A stretch of DNA of 21,399 bases from CAYRZL01 sp964428795 (GTDB lineage Bacteria; Bacillota; Clostridia; Lachnospirales; Lachnospiraceae). Of the stretch, positions 1 to 7,607 are shown piece by piece. Location: assembly GCA_964428795.1 (NCBI GenBank), contig CAYRZL010000046.1, positions 1 to 21,399 on the forward strand, given 5' to 3'. Below the pieces are notes generated by a model that had not been told where the DNA came from, searched no databases, and saw only the letters and a program-made list of their open reading frames with translations. Both the position numbers and the translations under genes were made by a program. Positions within the stretch are counted from its first letter, which is position 1. Each line of letters opens with the position of its first letter.

Positions 1-1
1 A

Positions 2-157
2 AAAGTCAGCGAAGGCAGATGGCAGATCGAAGACTGTTTCCGTACGATGAAAACATTACTATATTTCAATATATTGACAGGAAGAGCCACAACCCCAGTA
101 TTTTCAATGGGTTGCGGCTCTTCTTTTGGCTCCCAACTGTCAAAGATGGGATTATAA
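2..157 (+). pseudogene. 3' remnant of an IS transposase (probable)
   Basis: The frame open from base 2 reads SEGRWQIEDCFRTMKT early on and stops with TAA at 155-157. The pattern R-W-Q-I-E-x-x-F-R-x-M-K resembles the C-terminal Y-R-E-K region of IS4/IS1634-type DDE transposases, in which the Glu is catalytic. After MKT (about base 50) the reading no longer resembles a transposase and runs straight through a hairpin at 74-143, so the gene appears truncated. The upstream part lies outside the window. The family assignment is from memory of the motif, not a search, and the fragment is too short to name the element. Confidence 0.42.
74..143. terminator. Hairpin, likely terminator between IS remnant and prfC
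   Basis: Arms 82-95 (AAGAGCCACAACCC) and 109-122 (GGGTTGCGGCTCTT) pair with one mismatch around a 13-nt loop. On the + strand the stem is followed by CTTTT. An outer pair, TTGACAG at 74-80 and CTGTCAA at 137-143, encloses it. It lies about 50 nt past the prfC stop and could end deoB-prfC transcription. The U tract is better on the + strand, so it may belong to the transposase remnant instead. Confidence 0.5.
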
Positions 158-194
158 ATGATATTCCGTATTTTACGCAAGCATTATTCCGAGA

Positions 195-1784
195 TTAATT
201 TCGTCCGAACTCGGAAAGAATAAGCCCTTCATTTCGGTCCAGGGTCATGCCCACGCTCCAGCTATTCACAAAGAGCAGCAGTGCATTTCCCTTCAGATCC
301 TTGATCTTTTTCATGTCGGAAGTACCTGTCAGCTTCTCCACGTCAATATCCTTATTCTCGATCCAGCGGATATGCTCGTAAGGCAGGCTGTCCATGCGGA
401 TCTCTACATTGTATTCATTTTCCAGACGGAATTTCAGCACGTCAAACTGAAGCACGCCTACAACACCTACGATGATCTCCTCCATACCAGTGTTAAACTC
501 CTGAAAAATCTGAATGGCACCCTCCTGTGCGATCTGTGTGATACCTTTCATAAACTGCTTCCGCTTCATGGTATCCACCTGACGCACCCTGGCAAAATGC
601 TCCGGGGCAAAGGTAGGTATCCCCTCAAAGGCAAATTTCTCCGATGACGTGGTCAGGGTATCTCCGATGGAGAAAATACCCGGATCAAATACGCCGATGA
701 TATCTCCCGCATAGGCTTCCTCCACGATTTTCCGCTCCTGCGCCATCAACTGCTGGGGCTGCGATAAGCGCATCTTGCGTCCTCCCTGTATATGTGTCAC
801 TTCCATACCTGCATCAAATTTTCCGGAACAGATACGCATAAATGCAATACGGTCCCGGTGAGCCTTATTCATATTTGCCTGAATTTTGAATACAAACGCA
901 CTAAAATCCTCCGAAAAAGGATCGATCACGCCCGCATCTGCTTTTCTGGGCAGCGGAGATGTGGTCATCTGAAGAAAGTGCTTCAAAAATGTTTCCACGC
1001 CAAAATTGGTCAATGCGGAACCGAAAAATACCGGAGAAAGCTCTCCCTTTGATACCAGCTCCATATCAAACTCTGCGCTGGCGCCATCCAGAAGCTCGAT
1101 CTCCTCTAAAAGAATGTCTCTCTTTTCCTCACCGATCTCCGCAGCCAATTCCTCAGAATCAATATCTAAGATCCGCTCCTCACCCTCTTTGGTTCCCTTC
1201 AGGGTATCGGAATAGGTCATGACCTTCCTCGTATTGCGGTCATAGACACCTTTAAATTCTTTTCCGGAACCGATGGGCCAATTGATCGGACAGGTCGCAA
1301 TGCCAAGCTCCTTCTCAATCTCGTCCAACAGATCAAAGGTATCGTTGGCATCCCGGTCCATCTTATTGATAAAGGTAAAGATCGGGATGTGCCGCATCAC
1401 ACATACCTTGAACAATTTTCTGGTCTGAGCCTCCACACCCTTGGAACCATCGATCACCATAACTGCGGAGTCCGCCGCCATCAGAGTACGGTATGTGTCC
1501 TCGGAAAAGTCCTGATGTCCCGGTGTGTCCAGAATATTGATACAGTATCCGCCATAATTGAACTGCAATACCGAGGATGTGACAGAAATACCTCTCTGCT
1601 TTTCAATCTCCATCCAGTCAGACACCGCATGTCTGGCTGTCGCCTTTCCTTTTACGGAACCGGCAAGATTGATGGCCCCTCCGTATAACAGAAATTTCTC
1701 TGTCAATGTTGTTTTTCCGGCATCCGGATGGGATATGATCGCAAACGTCCGTCGTTTCTCTATCTCTTTTCTCAAATCTGCCAA
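195..1784 (-). CDS. prfC: Peptide chain release factor 3 (RF3)
   Basis: RF3 is a cytoplasmic translational GTPase that removes RF1/RF2 from the ribosome after peptide release. GTPase motifs are visible: G1 SHPDAGKTT at residues 18-26, G3 DTPGH at 86-90 and G4 NKMD at 140-143. The segment WMEIEKQRGISVTSSV is the typical RF3 switch region. The frame is open further upstream to an ATG at 1883, but that lies inside deoB and has no ribosome site. The TTG at 1782-1784 has AAGGAGG eight bases before it and gives 529 residues, the same length as E. coli RF3, so I chose it. The start is 43 bases past the deoB stop, so the two are probably co-transcribed. Confidence 0.96.
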   Translation of the reverse strand: MADLRKEIEKRRTFAIISHPDAGKTTLTEKFLLYGGAINLAGSVKGKATARHAVSDWMEIEKQRGISVTSSVLQFNYGGYCINILDTPGHQDFSEDTYRTLMAADSAVMVIDGSKGVEAQTRKLFKVCVMRHIPIFTFINKMDRDANDTFDLLDEIEKELGIATCPINWPIGSGKEFKGVYDRNTRKVMTYSDTLKGTKEGEERILDIDSEELAAEIGEEKRDILLEEIELLDGASAEFDMELVSKGELSPVFFGSALTNFGVETFLKHFLQMTTSPLPRKADAGVIDPFSEDFSAFVFKIQANMNKAHRDRIAFMRICSGKFDAGMEVTHIQGGRKMRLSQPQQLMAQERKIVEEAYAGDIIGVFDPGIFSIGDTLTTSSEKFAFEGIPTFAPEHFARVRQVDTMKRKQFMKGITQIAQEGAIQIFQEFNTGMEEIIVGVVGVLQFDVLKFRLENEYNVEIRMDSLPYEHIRWIENKDIDVEKLTGTSDMKKIKDLKGNALLLFVNSWSVGMTLDRNEGLILSEFGRN

Positions 1785-1827
1785 AATGATTGCCTCCTTC
1801 GCACAAGTACACATTTTATAGGAGGAA

Positions 1828-2994
1828 TCAGTCTCTGTCAAGAATATCCATCGCCGTACCGTCAATTTCCTGCGGAATATCAAACACCTTCAAGATCGTA
1901 GCCCCGATATCCGCAAAGGTTTTTCTTGTCAGGAAATCTTTTCCTGCTGCCACCTTATCCCCATAAATCACAAGAGGGGTGTATTCTCTGGAATGATCGG
2001 TAGACGGCGTGCCCGGATCGCACCCATGATCCGCAGTGATCATAAGAATGTCATCTTCTCTCATATTCGCAAGAAGCTCCGGCAGACGCTCATCAAAATA
2101 AGTCAGCGCCTTTGCGTAGCCCTCCACATCATTTCTGTGGCCATAGAGCATATCATAATCTACCAGGTTGACAAAACATAACCCTTCAAAATCCTGCTTC
2201 ATATAGTCCAGTGTTTTGTTGATCCCGTCTTCATTGTTCTTTGTCCGCACAAACTCCGTGATGCCTTTTCCTGCGAAAATGTCATTGATCTTTCCCACGC
2301 CGATCACCGCATATCCATGTTCCTTCATCTGATCAAGCATCGTCGTCCGGGGCGGCTGGAGTGAAAAATCATGTCGGTTTGAGGTGCGAGTAAAATTCCC
2401 GGGTTCCCCCACAAAGGGTCTGGCAATCACACGCCCCACTGCATGTTCTCCCCGCAAAATCTTTCGTGCAATCTCGCAATACCGATACAACTGTTCCACC
2501 GGAATGACCTCCTCATGGGCTGCAATCTGAAACACAGAATCCGCAGACGTATAAACGATCAGATCTCCGGTCTTTATATGCTGCTCCCCGTAATCTTTGA
2601 TCACTTCCGTACCGGAATAGGGCTTGTTGCATAAAATCCCCCGTCCGGTCTCTCTGGAAAAAGCATCCAGAATTTCTTCCGGAAACCCATCCGGATACAC
2701 CGGCAGCGGTTTCGGCGAGATCATACCCGCAATCTCCCAGTGTCCGATGGTCGTATCCTTTCCTCTGGAAGCCTCTGTCATACGGGCAAAAGCCCCTGCC
2801 GGATGCAATTCTTTTTCTCCCGCTTCCACACCTTCAATATTAAAATAACCCAGTTTTTTCATATTCGGCATAGAAAAGTAAGGGCTTTTTGATACTGTTT
2901 TCAAAGTATTGCTTCCTGCATCCCCGTACTCAGCCGCATCCGGCATTTCACCGATACCCACACTGTCCAATACAATCAAAAAAACTCGCTTCAT
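1828..2994 (-). CDS. deoB: Phosphopentomutase
   Basis: This 388-residue cytoplasmic enzyme interconverts ribose-1-phosphate (or deoxyribose-1-phosphate) and the 5-phosphate, linking nucleoside phosphorolysis to the pentose phosphate pathway. The N-terminal VLDSVGIGEMPDA (metal-binding Asp10), the DTTIGHWE segment at residues 80-87 that holds the active-site Thr (81 or 82), and the C-terminal TADHGCDPGTPSTDHSRE metal-binding motif are all present. This is the alkaline-phosphatase-superfamily form found in Firmicutes. The ATG at 2992-2994 follows AAAGGAGG. prfC follows after 43 bases. Upstream lies the 96-bp repeat array; its first hairpin ends only about 20 nt before the ribosome site. I saw no clear promoter in the sequenced part of that region. 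Confidence 0.97.
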   Translation of the reverse strand: MKRVFLIVLDSVGIGEMPDAAEYGDAGSNTLKTVSKSPYFSMPNMKKLGYFNIEGVEAGEKELHPAGAFARMTEASRGKDTTIGHWEIAGMISPKPLPVYPDGFPEEILDAFSRETGRGILCNKPYSGTEVIKDYGEQHIKTGDLIVYTSADSVFQIAAHEEVIPVEQLYRYCEIARKILRGEHAVGRVIARPFVGEPGNFTRTSNRHDFSLQPPRTTMLDQMKEHGYAVIGVGKINDIFAGKGITEFVRTKNNEDGINKTLDYMKQDFEGLCFVNLVDYDMLYGHRNDVEGYAKALTYFDERLPELLANMREDDILMITADHGCDPGTPSTDHSREYTPLVIYGDKVAAGKDFLTRKTFADIGATILKVFDIPQEIDGTAMDILDRD

Positions 2995-3014
2995 GAATCT
3001 GCCTCCTTTGCTAT

Positions 3015-3331
3015 GAGCACTTAGCGACCGTATTCTGGTCGCTTATGTGCGATGCATGCCTGACCCTTAGCGAAGCATTTNNNNNNNNNNNNNNNNNNNN
3101 NNNNNNNNNNNNNNNNNNNNNNNNNNNNNNNNNNNNNNNNNNNNNNNNNNNNNNNNNNNNNNNNNNNNNNNNNNNNNNNNAGCTTAGTAGTCAGGTATTG
3201 TTACGAGCACTTAGTGACCGTATTCTGGTCGCTTATGTGCGATGCATGCCTGACCCTTAGCGAAGCATTTATGCTGAGCTTAGTAGTCAGGTATTGTTAC
3301 GAGCACTTAGTGACCGTATTCTGGTCGCTTA
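3015..3331. repeat. Tandem 96-bp repeat array with two hairpins per unit
   Basis: The segment from GAGCACTTAG recurs at 3015, 3205 and 3301. The last two starts are exactly 96 bases apart and copies 2 and 3 agree where they overlap. Each unit holds hairpin A (copy 2, GCAC 3207-3210 pairing with GTGC 3237-3240, closing on GACC/GGTC around GTATTCT) and hairpin B (copy 2, CCTGAC 3249-3254 with GTCAGG 3286-3291, and AGCAT 3264-3268 with ATGCT 3271-3275). The array begins with A just upstream of the deoB ribosome site and ends inside A about 57 bases from the spoIIIAH stop. Copy 1 differs from copies 2 and 3 at one base of the A stem (C instead of T at 3025). The true copy number is hidden by the N run. 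Confidence 0.9.
3081..3180. other. Assembly gap of 100 N inside the repeat array
   Basis: Exactly 100 unknown bases, the usual scaffold placeholder length. The left flank stops at unit position ...CGAAGCATTT and the right flank resumes at AGCTTAGTAG. In the complete copy these are separated by six bases (ATGCTG), so the real missing length should be 6 plus a multiple of 96, not 100. Confidence 0.95.
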
Positions 3332-3387
3332 CTTGTATCTCTACTTTACCCCAACCAGACTTCCGTTGCAAGTTTTATGTGAATTTC

Positions 3388-4086
3388 TCATTCCTCCACA
3401 GAAGCAGTGCTTGCCGCCATCGGTGTTATGATAATGTTTTCTGCCTCAATTCCGGTCTTTCTCTTTACGATATCCTCAATCTGCGCTCTGCCGGAATCAT
3501 CCACCTCTGTCATATTTATGATAACGTCCGCCGCATCATCCGTAATACTCACTACTGCGCCCTCAAATCCCTTTGCCTCCAGCAAAAGCTCCGCTGCATT
3601 TTCCCTCTCGGCAATGTTTGTCATGCTGATCATCGTATCTACGGCATCCTGCTTCTGTTCCTCAGCGATTCCCGTATTATTCATGATTTCCAGCAATGTT
3701 TCTTTATTCTTTGCCCTCACCTGTTCTCTGGACAGCCTTGCCTCCGCAGCGAAATCCACCACGGTACTCTCAGAGGATGTAAGCACCGCCTCCCCCGGCT
3801 GGTCCAGACTTGCCTGCTCCGTATCCGCATCCCCATCTTCCTGCGCAACTTCTGTTCCCATTGTATCCATATCTGCATCTGCTACCGTATTATCCTCCGT
3901 ATCTGTAAAAATATCCCCTACCATGTCTTCATCGGATATTTCATATGTAATCTTATCATCCGTCTGCTGTGTCATCACTTCCTTGTCATCTCCCACGGTC
4001 TGGGTGTAGCTGATGTATCCTGCCACTGCAATCATAATAGCCAGCGCAGTGATCACAATCTGATTTTTCTTTACTACTTTTTTCAA
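3388..4086 (-). CDS. spoIIIAH: Stage III sporulation protein AH
   Basis: SpoIIIAH is the mother-cell membrane protein that meets forespore SpoIIQ across the intermembrane space to form the feeding channel. The 232-residue product has a short basic N-terminus, one membrane segment at about residues 9-27, an acidic low-complexity linker to about 115, and a C-terminal YscJ/FliF-like ring domain. It is the last gene of the spoIIIA operon, 16 bases after spoIIIAG. The only in-frame start near a ribosome site is TTG at 4084-4086, preceded by GAGAGGG. No U-rich terminator is evident before the downstream repeat array. Confidence 0.93.
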   Translation of the reverse strand: MKKVVKKNQIVITALAIMIAVAGYISYTQTVGDDKEVMTQQTDDKITYEISDEDMVGDIFTDTEDNTVADADMDTMGTEVAQEDGDADTEQASLDQPGEAVLTSSESTVVDFAAEARLSREQVRAKNKETLLEIMNNTGIAEEQKQDAVDTMISMTNIAERENAAELLLEAKGFEGAVVSITDDAADVIINMTEVDDSGRAQIEDIVKRKTGIEAENIIITPMAASTASVEE

Positions 4087-4102
4087 TGAACAGCCCTCTC
4101 TC

Positions 4103-4690
4103 TCAATTCATTTTTACTATTTTTATCTTATGTGCTTCCAGTCCAAATAATGCCTGCACCGCTTCAGAAATATTTTTTACTACCACAGAACTGCCGCCTC
4201 CCTGAGCTACCACCAAAACTCCCTCTATCTCCGGCTGCAGTTCCTTTGTGACAAAAGGAGTTTCACTGCTGCTGTCCTCCTGGGAAAAAACAGTCTGCTG
4301 CTGGGAAGAATGCTCGGTAACCTTGCGGTCAATGCCGCTTGCATCACTCTCTTGTGTAGAACTGTCTGAGCTAGTCAGATCCTTCTCCACCACCGACTCT
4401 CCCTGATCCTTTAAAGTGATCATAACAGTTACGTCACCTACCCCTTCCATATCACCCAAAACCTCCTCCAACCGCTGTTCTAAAGCTTCCGCATATTTGT
4501 CCGCCGAACCACTCTTTCCGCTTCCACCAACTCCCTGCACCGTCGTTTCCGAGGTTATTTCACTGTTTTTTTCGCTCTGCCCGTCACTTTTTTTACCTCC
4601 CGTGGGGAGCACGATCACGATCAGGAGGATTCCTGCCAGAAACAAAATAACCCACTGATCTTTGCGCAATTTTTTTAAATTAAACTTCAA
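4103..4690 (-). CDS. spoIIIAG: Stage III sporulation protein AG
   Basis: SpoIIIAG is a ring-forming membrane protein of the mother-cell side of the SpoIIIA-SpoIIQ channel. The 195-residue product has one membrane segment at about residues 13-31 (WVILFLAGILLIVIVLP), a Ser/Gly/acid-rich linker, and a ring-building domain split by a Ser/Gln-rich insertion, with the conserved end EGVLVVAQGGGSSVVVKNIS followed by AVQALFGLEAHKIKIVKM. The start is TTG at 4688-4690, overlapping the spoIIIAF stop by 11 bases. An in-frame TGA lies three codons upstream, so no other start is possible nearby; AGGTG serves as a weak ribosome site. This points to translational coupling with spoIIIAF. Confidence 0.93.
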   Translation of the reverse strand: MKFNLKKLRKDQWVILFLAGILLIVIVLPTGGKKSDGQSEKNSEITSETTVQGVGGSGKSGSADKYAEALEQRLEEVLGDMEGVGDVTVMITLKDQGESVVEKDLTSSDSSTQESDASGIDRKVTEHSSQQQTVFSQEDSSSETPFVTKELQPEIEGVLVVAQGGGSSVVVKNISEAVQALFGLEAHKIKIVKMN

Positions 4691-5252
4691 ATACTTTCAC
4701 CTGCCCCTCCTCCAGTTCAAAATACAGTGATATGGCTTCCTGCAGCTTTATGCTTGCCTCACTCTCAGTCTCCTCCTCTGTATTCGCATCAAAAATACTT
4801 GCCACCGGTACAATTTCAACTTCTGATTCCTTTTCTGATGTCTCCTGCCCCACCTTCACAGAAATTGCTTCAATAGCCGACACATCTTCTGCCACATCTA
4901 CCTCTATTTCCGACACGGTCCATCCCTGTTTTTGTGCTAAGGCTTCCACCTTCTGTATTACCTCCGCCTCAATCTCCTGGGCGTAATACTGCTGCTGAGT
5001 ATCATCCATGTAGCTATAGTCAAGCTGCACCTGCTCCATCTCCTGAAATAACTCCTCAAATTCTATCTGTTCCACCAGATTTTCTCCATGAAACAACTGT
5101 AAAACCGGAGAAAGAATCACCGCTGCAAAAATCAGACCCGAAAAAAAACGGACATATTTCTGATACTGGCTGTCCGGCAGGATCTGCTGAAACACTGCAA
5201 GAAATAAATACAGATAAATCATCTTTTTAATTCCTGAAAACAGCACCTCCAT
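4680..5252 (-). CDS. spoIIIAF: Stage III sporulation protein AF
   Basis: This 190-residue member of the SpoIIIA complex has two membrane segments near the N-terminus (about residues 10-25 and 34-53) followed by a soluble domain in the intermembrane space, as in other SpoIIIAF proteins. The early motif SQYQKYVRFFSGLIFAAVIL is typical of the family. The ATG at 5250-5252 follows GAGGTGAAGG, four bases after the spoIIIAE stop. It overlaps spoIIIAG at its 3' end. Confidence 0.92.
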   Translation of the reverse strand: MEVLFSGIKKMIYLYLFLAVFQQILPDSQYQKYVRFFSGLIFAAVILSPVLQLFHGENLVEQIEFEELFQEMEQVQLDYSYMDDTQQQYYAQEIEAEVIQKVEALAQKQGWTVSEIEVDVAEDVSAIEAISVKVGQETSEKESEVEIVPVASIFDANTEEETESEASIKLQEAISLYFELEEGQVKVFEV

Positions 5253-5256
5253 ACCT

Positions 5257-6450
5257 TCACCTCACCGTCGCTGTTACAATGGCTATTGTCAGCATAAATA
5301 ATACGCAGGTCATCCCCATCGCTTTTGCAAGCATCCCGGCGCCAACCCCAACACTGGTAATACAGCCGCTGATGCGCTTGTCCGAAAAAGGTTCAACCAG
5401 AGCCCCGGTAATACGATACAAAAGCATACCTGCCACAGTCTGTATCATCGGACTGGCACACAAAAGAAGCAGAATGATAAGTGCCGCCACACCTACACCG
5501 TTTTTTACGATCACCGCAGACCCGATAAACATATTTGCCACAGCTCCCATGGCATTTCCCACTCCCGGGATTGCCTGTACCGTTTTTGAAAGGGAAGTTG
5601 AACGGAAGTTGTCCAGTGCAGGCGTGATCAATCCCTGTACGATATTGATTCCGGCAACCACGCCAAACAGTGCCTTCATGCTCCATGCAGTAATGGATTT
5701 CAGCAAAGCAGTCAGCTTTGAGATCATAGTCTCCTTCGTCATATAATTTAAAAGTTCCATCATCACATACACATGAATCAGCGGAACAATCATATGCAGC
5801 AATACCCACTCCACCAGCCAGATCACGAGCAATGTCACCTGATAGAAGGAGGCTGCTGTCAGAGAAGAAGCTGAAAACGTGAGGGTCATGCAAAAAGCAG
5901 GAAGCAGCGCCCGCATAAATTCCATCAACCGTTCCATCGTTCCCGACAATACCTGATGCAAGGACAGATAGGAACGCATCAGCAGCGTGATCAGCCCCAG
6001 ATAAAACATGTAAAAACAAAGCATGGAAATCTGACTTCCCCGAAACACATTCGTGAAATTATGTAAAAGAGCAAAACATGCCGCCATTAAGATAATCTGT
6101 ACAAAAAGTGCTTTATATTGTCCAATATCTCCCACAAATATGTTCATTAAGCTGTAAAATACATCTTCAATATCCACTTCACCGTCATTCTTCACAAATT
6201 TCATTACCATTTCCCCGAAACTGCATGTCGTTTCCAACCCGGTATCGCTCAGGAACGCATCGATCTCATCAAAAGAAACGTCATCCATGATATCTATCCA
6301 GCTTTCCTCCCCTGTCTTTGCATCCGTCTGGGCTGCCTGCACAGGAAGCATATGTGCCTGTCCCCAAAATCCGGTCACTGCAAGGGCGATCACAATTCCT
6401 GCTATCGTTTTCCAAATAACCTTTTTCAACGTCCACACATCCTCTCTCAC
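5257..6450 (-). CDS. spoIIIAE: Stage III sporulation protein AE
   Basis: SpoIIIAE is the large polytopic membrane protein of the spoIIIA complex, often compared with an export permease. The 397-residue product starts with a signal-peptide-like segment (about residues 8-39, ending in VQAAQT), then a short soluble part and roughly seven hydrophobic segments from residue 110 on. The chosen GTG at 6448-6450 overlaps the spoIIIAD stop (GTGA) and has AGAAGGG upstream. An alternative TTG at 6427-6429, after GAGAGGATG, would start directly at the signal peptide (LKKVIWKT), so the first seven residues are uncertain. Confidence 0.94.
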   Translation of the reverse strand: MREDVWTLKKVIWKTIAGIVIALAVTGFWGQAHMLPVQAAQTDAKTGEESWIDIMDDVSFDEIDAFLSDTGLETTCSFGEMVMKFVKNDGEVDIEDVFYSLMNIFVGDIGQYKALFVQIILMAACFALLHNFTNVFRGSQISMLCFYMFYLGLITLLMRSYLSLHQVLSGTMERLMEFMRALLPAFCMTLTFSASSLTAASFYQVTLLVIWLVEWVLLHMIVPLIHVYVMMELLNYMTKETMISKLTALLKSITAWSMKALFGVVAGINIVQGLITPALDNFRSTSLSKTVQAIPGVGNAMGAVANMFIGSAVIVKNGVGVAALIILLLLCASPMIQTVAGMLLYRITGALVEPFSDKRISGCITSVGVGAGMLAKAMGMTCVLFMLTIAIVTATVR

Positions 6451-6830
6451 CAGAACCCTTCTACAGTCTCCAACAAAGACAGCAGCACCGGCATACTTAC
6501 CGCCAGAATAGACAGTTTTCCGAACAGCTGTATTTGATCCGCAATAGACTTATACCCAGCATCCAGACAAAGTGCGGCAGCAAATTCCGCAATATATGTA
6601 ATACCGATCATTTTTACTAATGCAGACACATAACTTCCGTCAATCTCAATGAACCCGCGGATGCGGTCTACCGCCTGCAAAAGTATTGACAGACGATTCA
6701 CTGCAAAAACCAGAATACAGATACCGGTTGCAAGACTGATGTAGACGCTGTATTCTCCTCTGTGCTGTTTCACAAAAATACCAAGCAATACACCTGCAAT
6801 TCCAAGCATGGCAATTTTTATCATGTCCAT
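6447..6830 (-). CDS. spoIIIAD: Stage III sporulation protein AD
   Basis: This 127-residue membrane protein of the SpoIIIA complex has about four hydrophobic segments, starting at IAMLGIAGVLLGIFV, and the family-typical ITYIAEFAAALCLDAGYKSIADQIQLFGKL region. It is paralogous in style to SpoIIIAC. The first ATG (6828-6830) has GGGAG upstream; a second ATG two codons later follows AGAGGATGG and would be equally good. The gap to spoIIIAC is 18 bases and the 3' end overlaps spoIIIAE by 4 bases. Confidence 0.95.
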   Translation of the reverse strand: MDMIKIAMLGIAGVLLGIFVKQHRGEYSVYISLATGICILVFAVNRLSILLQAVDRIRGFIEIDGSYVSALVKMIGITYIAEFAAALCLDAGYKSIADQIQLFGKLSILAVSMPVLLSLLETVEGFW

Positions 6831-6848
6831 CCTCTGTCATCTCCCACC

Positions 6849-7043
6849 CTACAGCGCAAATAAATTGCGGATATTTTCAAATAAATCGTAGATATAAGGC
6901 ACGATCCAGAACAGAACGATCACCAGACCTGCAAGACTGGTGAGAAATGCATGTTCCTCCCGCCCGCTGTGTTTGAGCACCTGGCTGATCACCGTCACCA
7001 GGATTCCCACTGCCGCAATCTTAAAAATCAGATTTACACTCAT
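6849..7043 (-). CDS. spoIIIAC: Stage III sporulation protein AC
   Basis: A 64-residue membrane protein with two hydrophobic segments (about residues 5-21 and 32-50). Its length and the IFKIAAVGILVTVISQVLKH / LAGLVIVLFWIVPYI pattern match SpoIIIAC, a small core component of the SpoIIIA complex in the mother-cell membrane. The ATG at 7041-7043 follows GAGGAGAGAG. It lies 10 bases after the spoIIIAB stop and 18 before spoIIIAD. Confidence 0.95.
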   Translation of the reverse strand: MSVNLIFKIAAVGILVTVISQVLKHSGREEHAFLTSLAGLVIVLFWIVPYIYDLFENIRNLFAL

Positions 7044-7053
7044 CTCTCTCTCC

Positions 7054-7587
7054 TCACAATAGTATGATCACCACAAATACACCTGCAAACAGACTGAGCA
7101 GACGATACAACCGCTGCTGCTCCTTCATTCCCTCCTGCAATTTTTGCAGATAGTTATTTAACTGCTGCTCATACAACTCCAGATGAGCAAGCTGTGTCTG
7201 TGCATCCAGAAATCCCAGGTTATTTCCCATGGATAATGCCAGCTCCCATTCCTCACTGTTTAAAACAAATTCTTTTTTGTGCCTTTGAAAAACATCTGTC
7301 CACATAACTGCCAGACTGTCCTTCGCATCCTCTCTCAGCTTTTCTCCAAGCTCTGCGATCAGCTTTGACAGTGGCTCTCCCACCCGCTCTGACACATGCA
7401 GAAATGCATCCTCCAGCGGAGTGCATCCATACCGGATCTCCCCGGACAGCCAGGTTGTCATCTCCTTAAGGGAAAACAACTGTTTCTTCCGTTCCTGCTG
7501 CTGTGCCGCCAGACTATTGCCAAATCCGTATGCGGCTGCCACAGCCAGAAAAGCCCCCGCAATCTTCAACATTGTCACAACCGTCAC
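7054..7587 (-). CDS. spoIIIAB: Stage III sporulation protein AB
   Basis: SpoIIIAB resembles the GspF-type platform proteins of secretion systems and sits in the mother-cell membrane with the SpoIIIAA ATPase. The 177-residue product has an N-terminal membrane segment (about 5-22), a helical cytoplasmic stretch with EIRYGCTPLEDAF and GNNLGFLDAQTQ, both typical of the family, and a C-terminal membrane segment (about 163-177). The start is GTG at 7585-7587 with GGAGGAGG seven bases upstream, 20 bases after the spoIIIAA stop. Confidence 0.95.
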   Translation of the reverse strand: MTVVTMLKIAGAFLAVAAAYGFGNSLAAQQQERKKQLFSLKEMTTWLSGEIRYGCTPLEDAFLHVSERVGEPLSKLIAELGEKLREDAKDSLAVMWTDVFQRHKKEFVLNSEEWELALSMGNNLGFLDAQTQLAHLELYEQQLNNYLQKLQEGMKEQQRLYRLLSLFAGVFVVIILL

Positions 7588-7607
7588 ACTTATCCTCCTC
7601 CCATCTG

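Noticed and set aside
3015..3331. CRISPR array
   Set aside because: The 96-bp units are the same throughout; there is no alternation of constant repeats and variable spacers, and no cas gene is nearby.
3045..4089. Plus-strand open frames through the repeat array and over spoIIIAH
   Set aside because: They cross the N run or mirror spoIIIAH, lack ribosome sites and show no protein-like composition.
5393..6019. 208-codon minus-strand frame within spoIIIAE
   Set aside because: It is an alternative frame inside a clear SpoIIIAE gene, Cys/Gly/Ser-rich and without a ribosome site.
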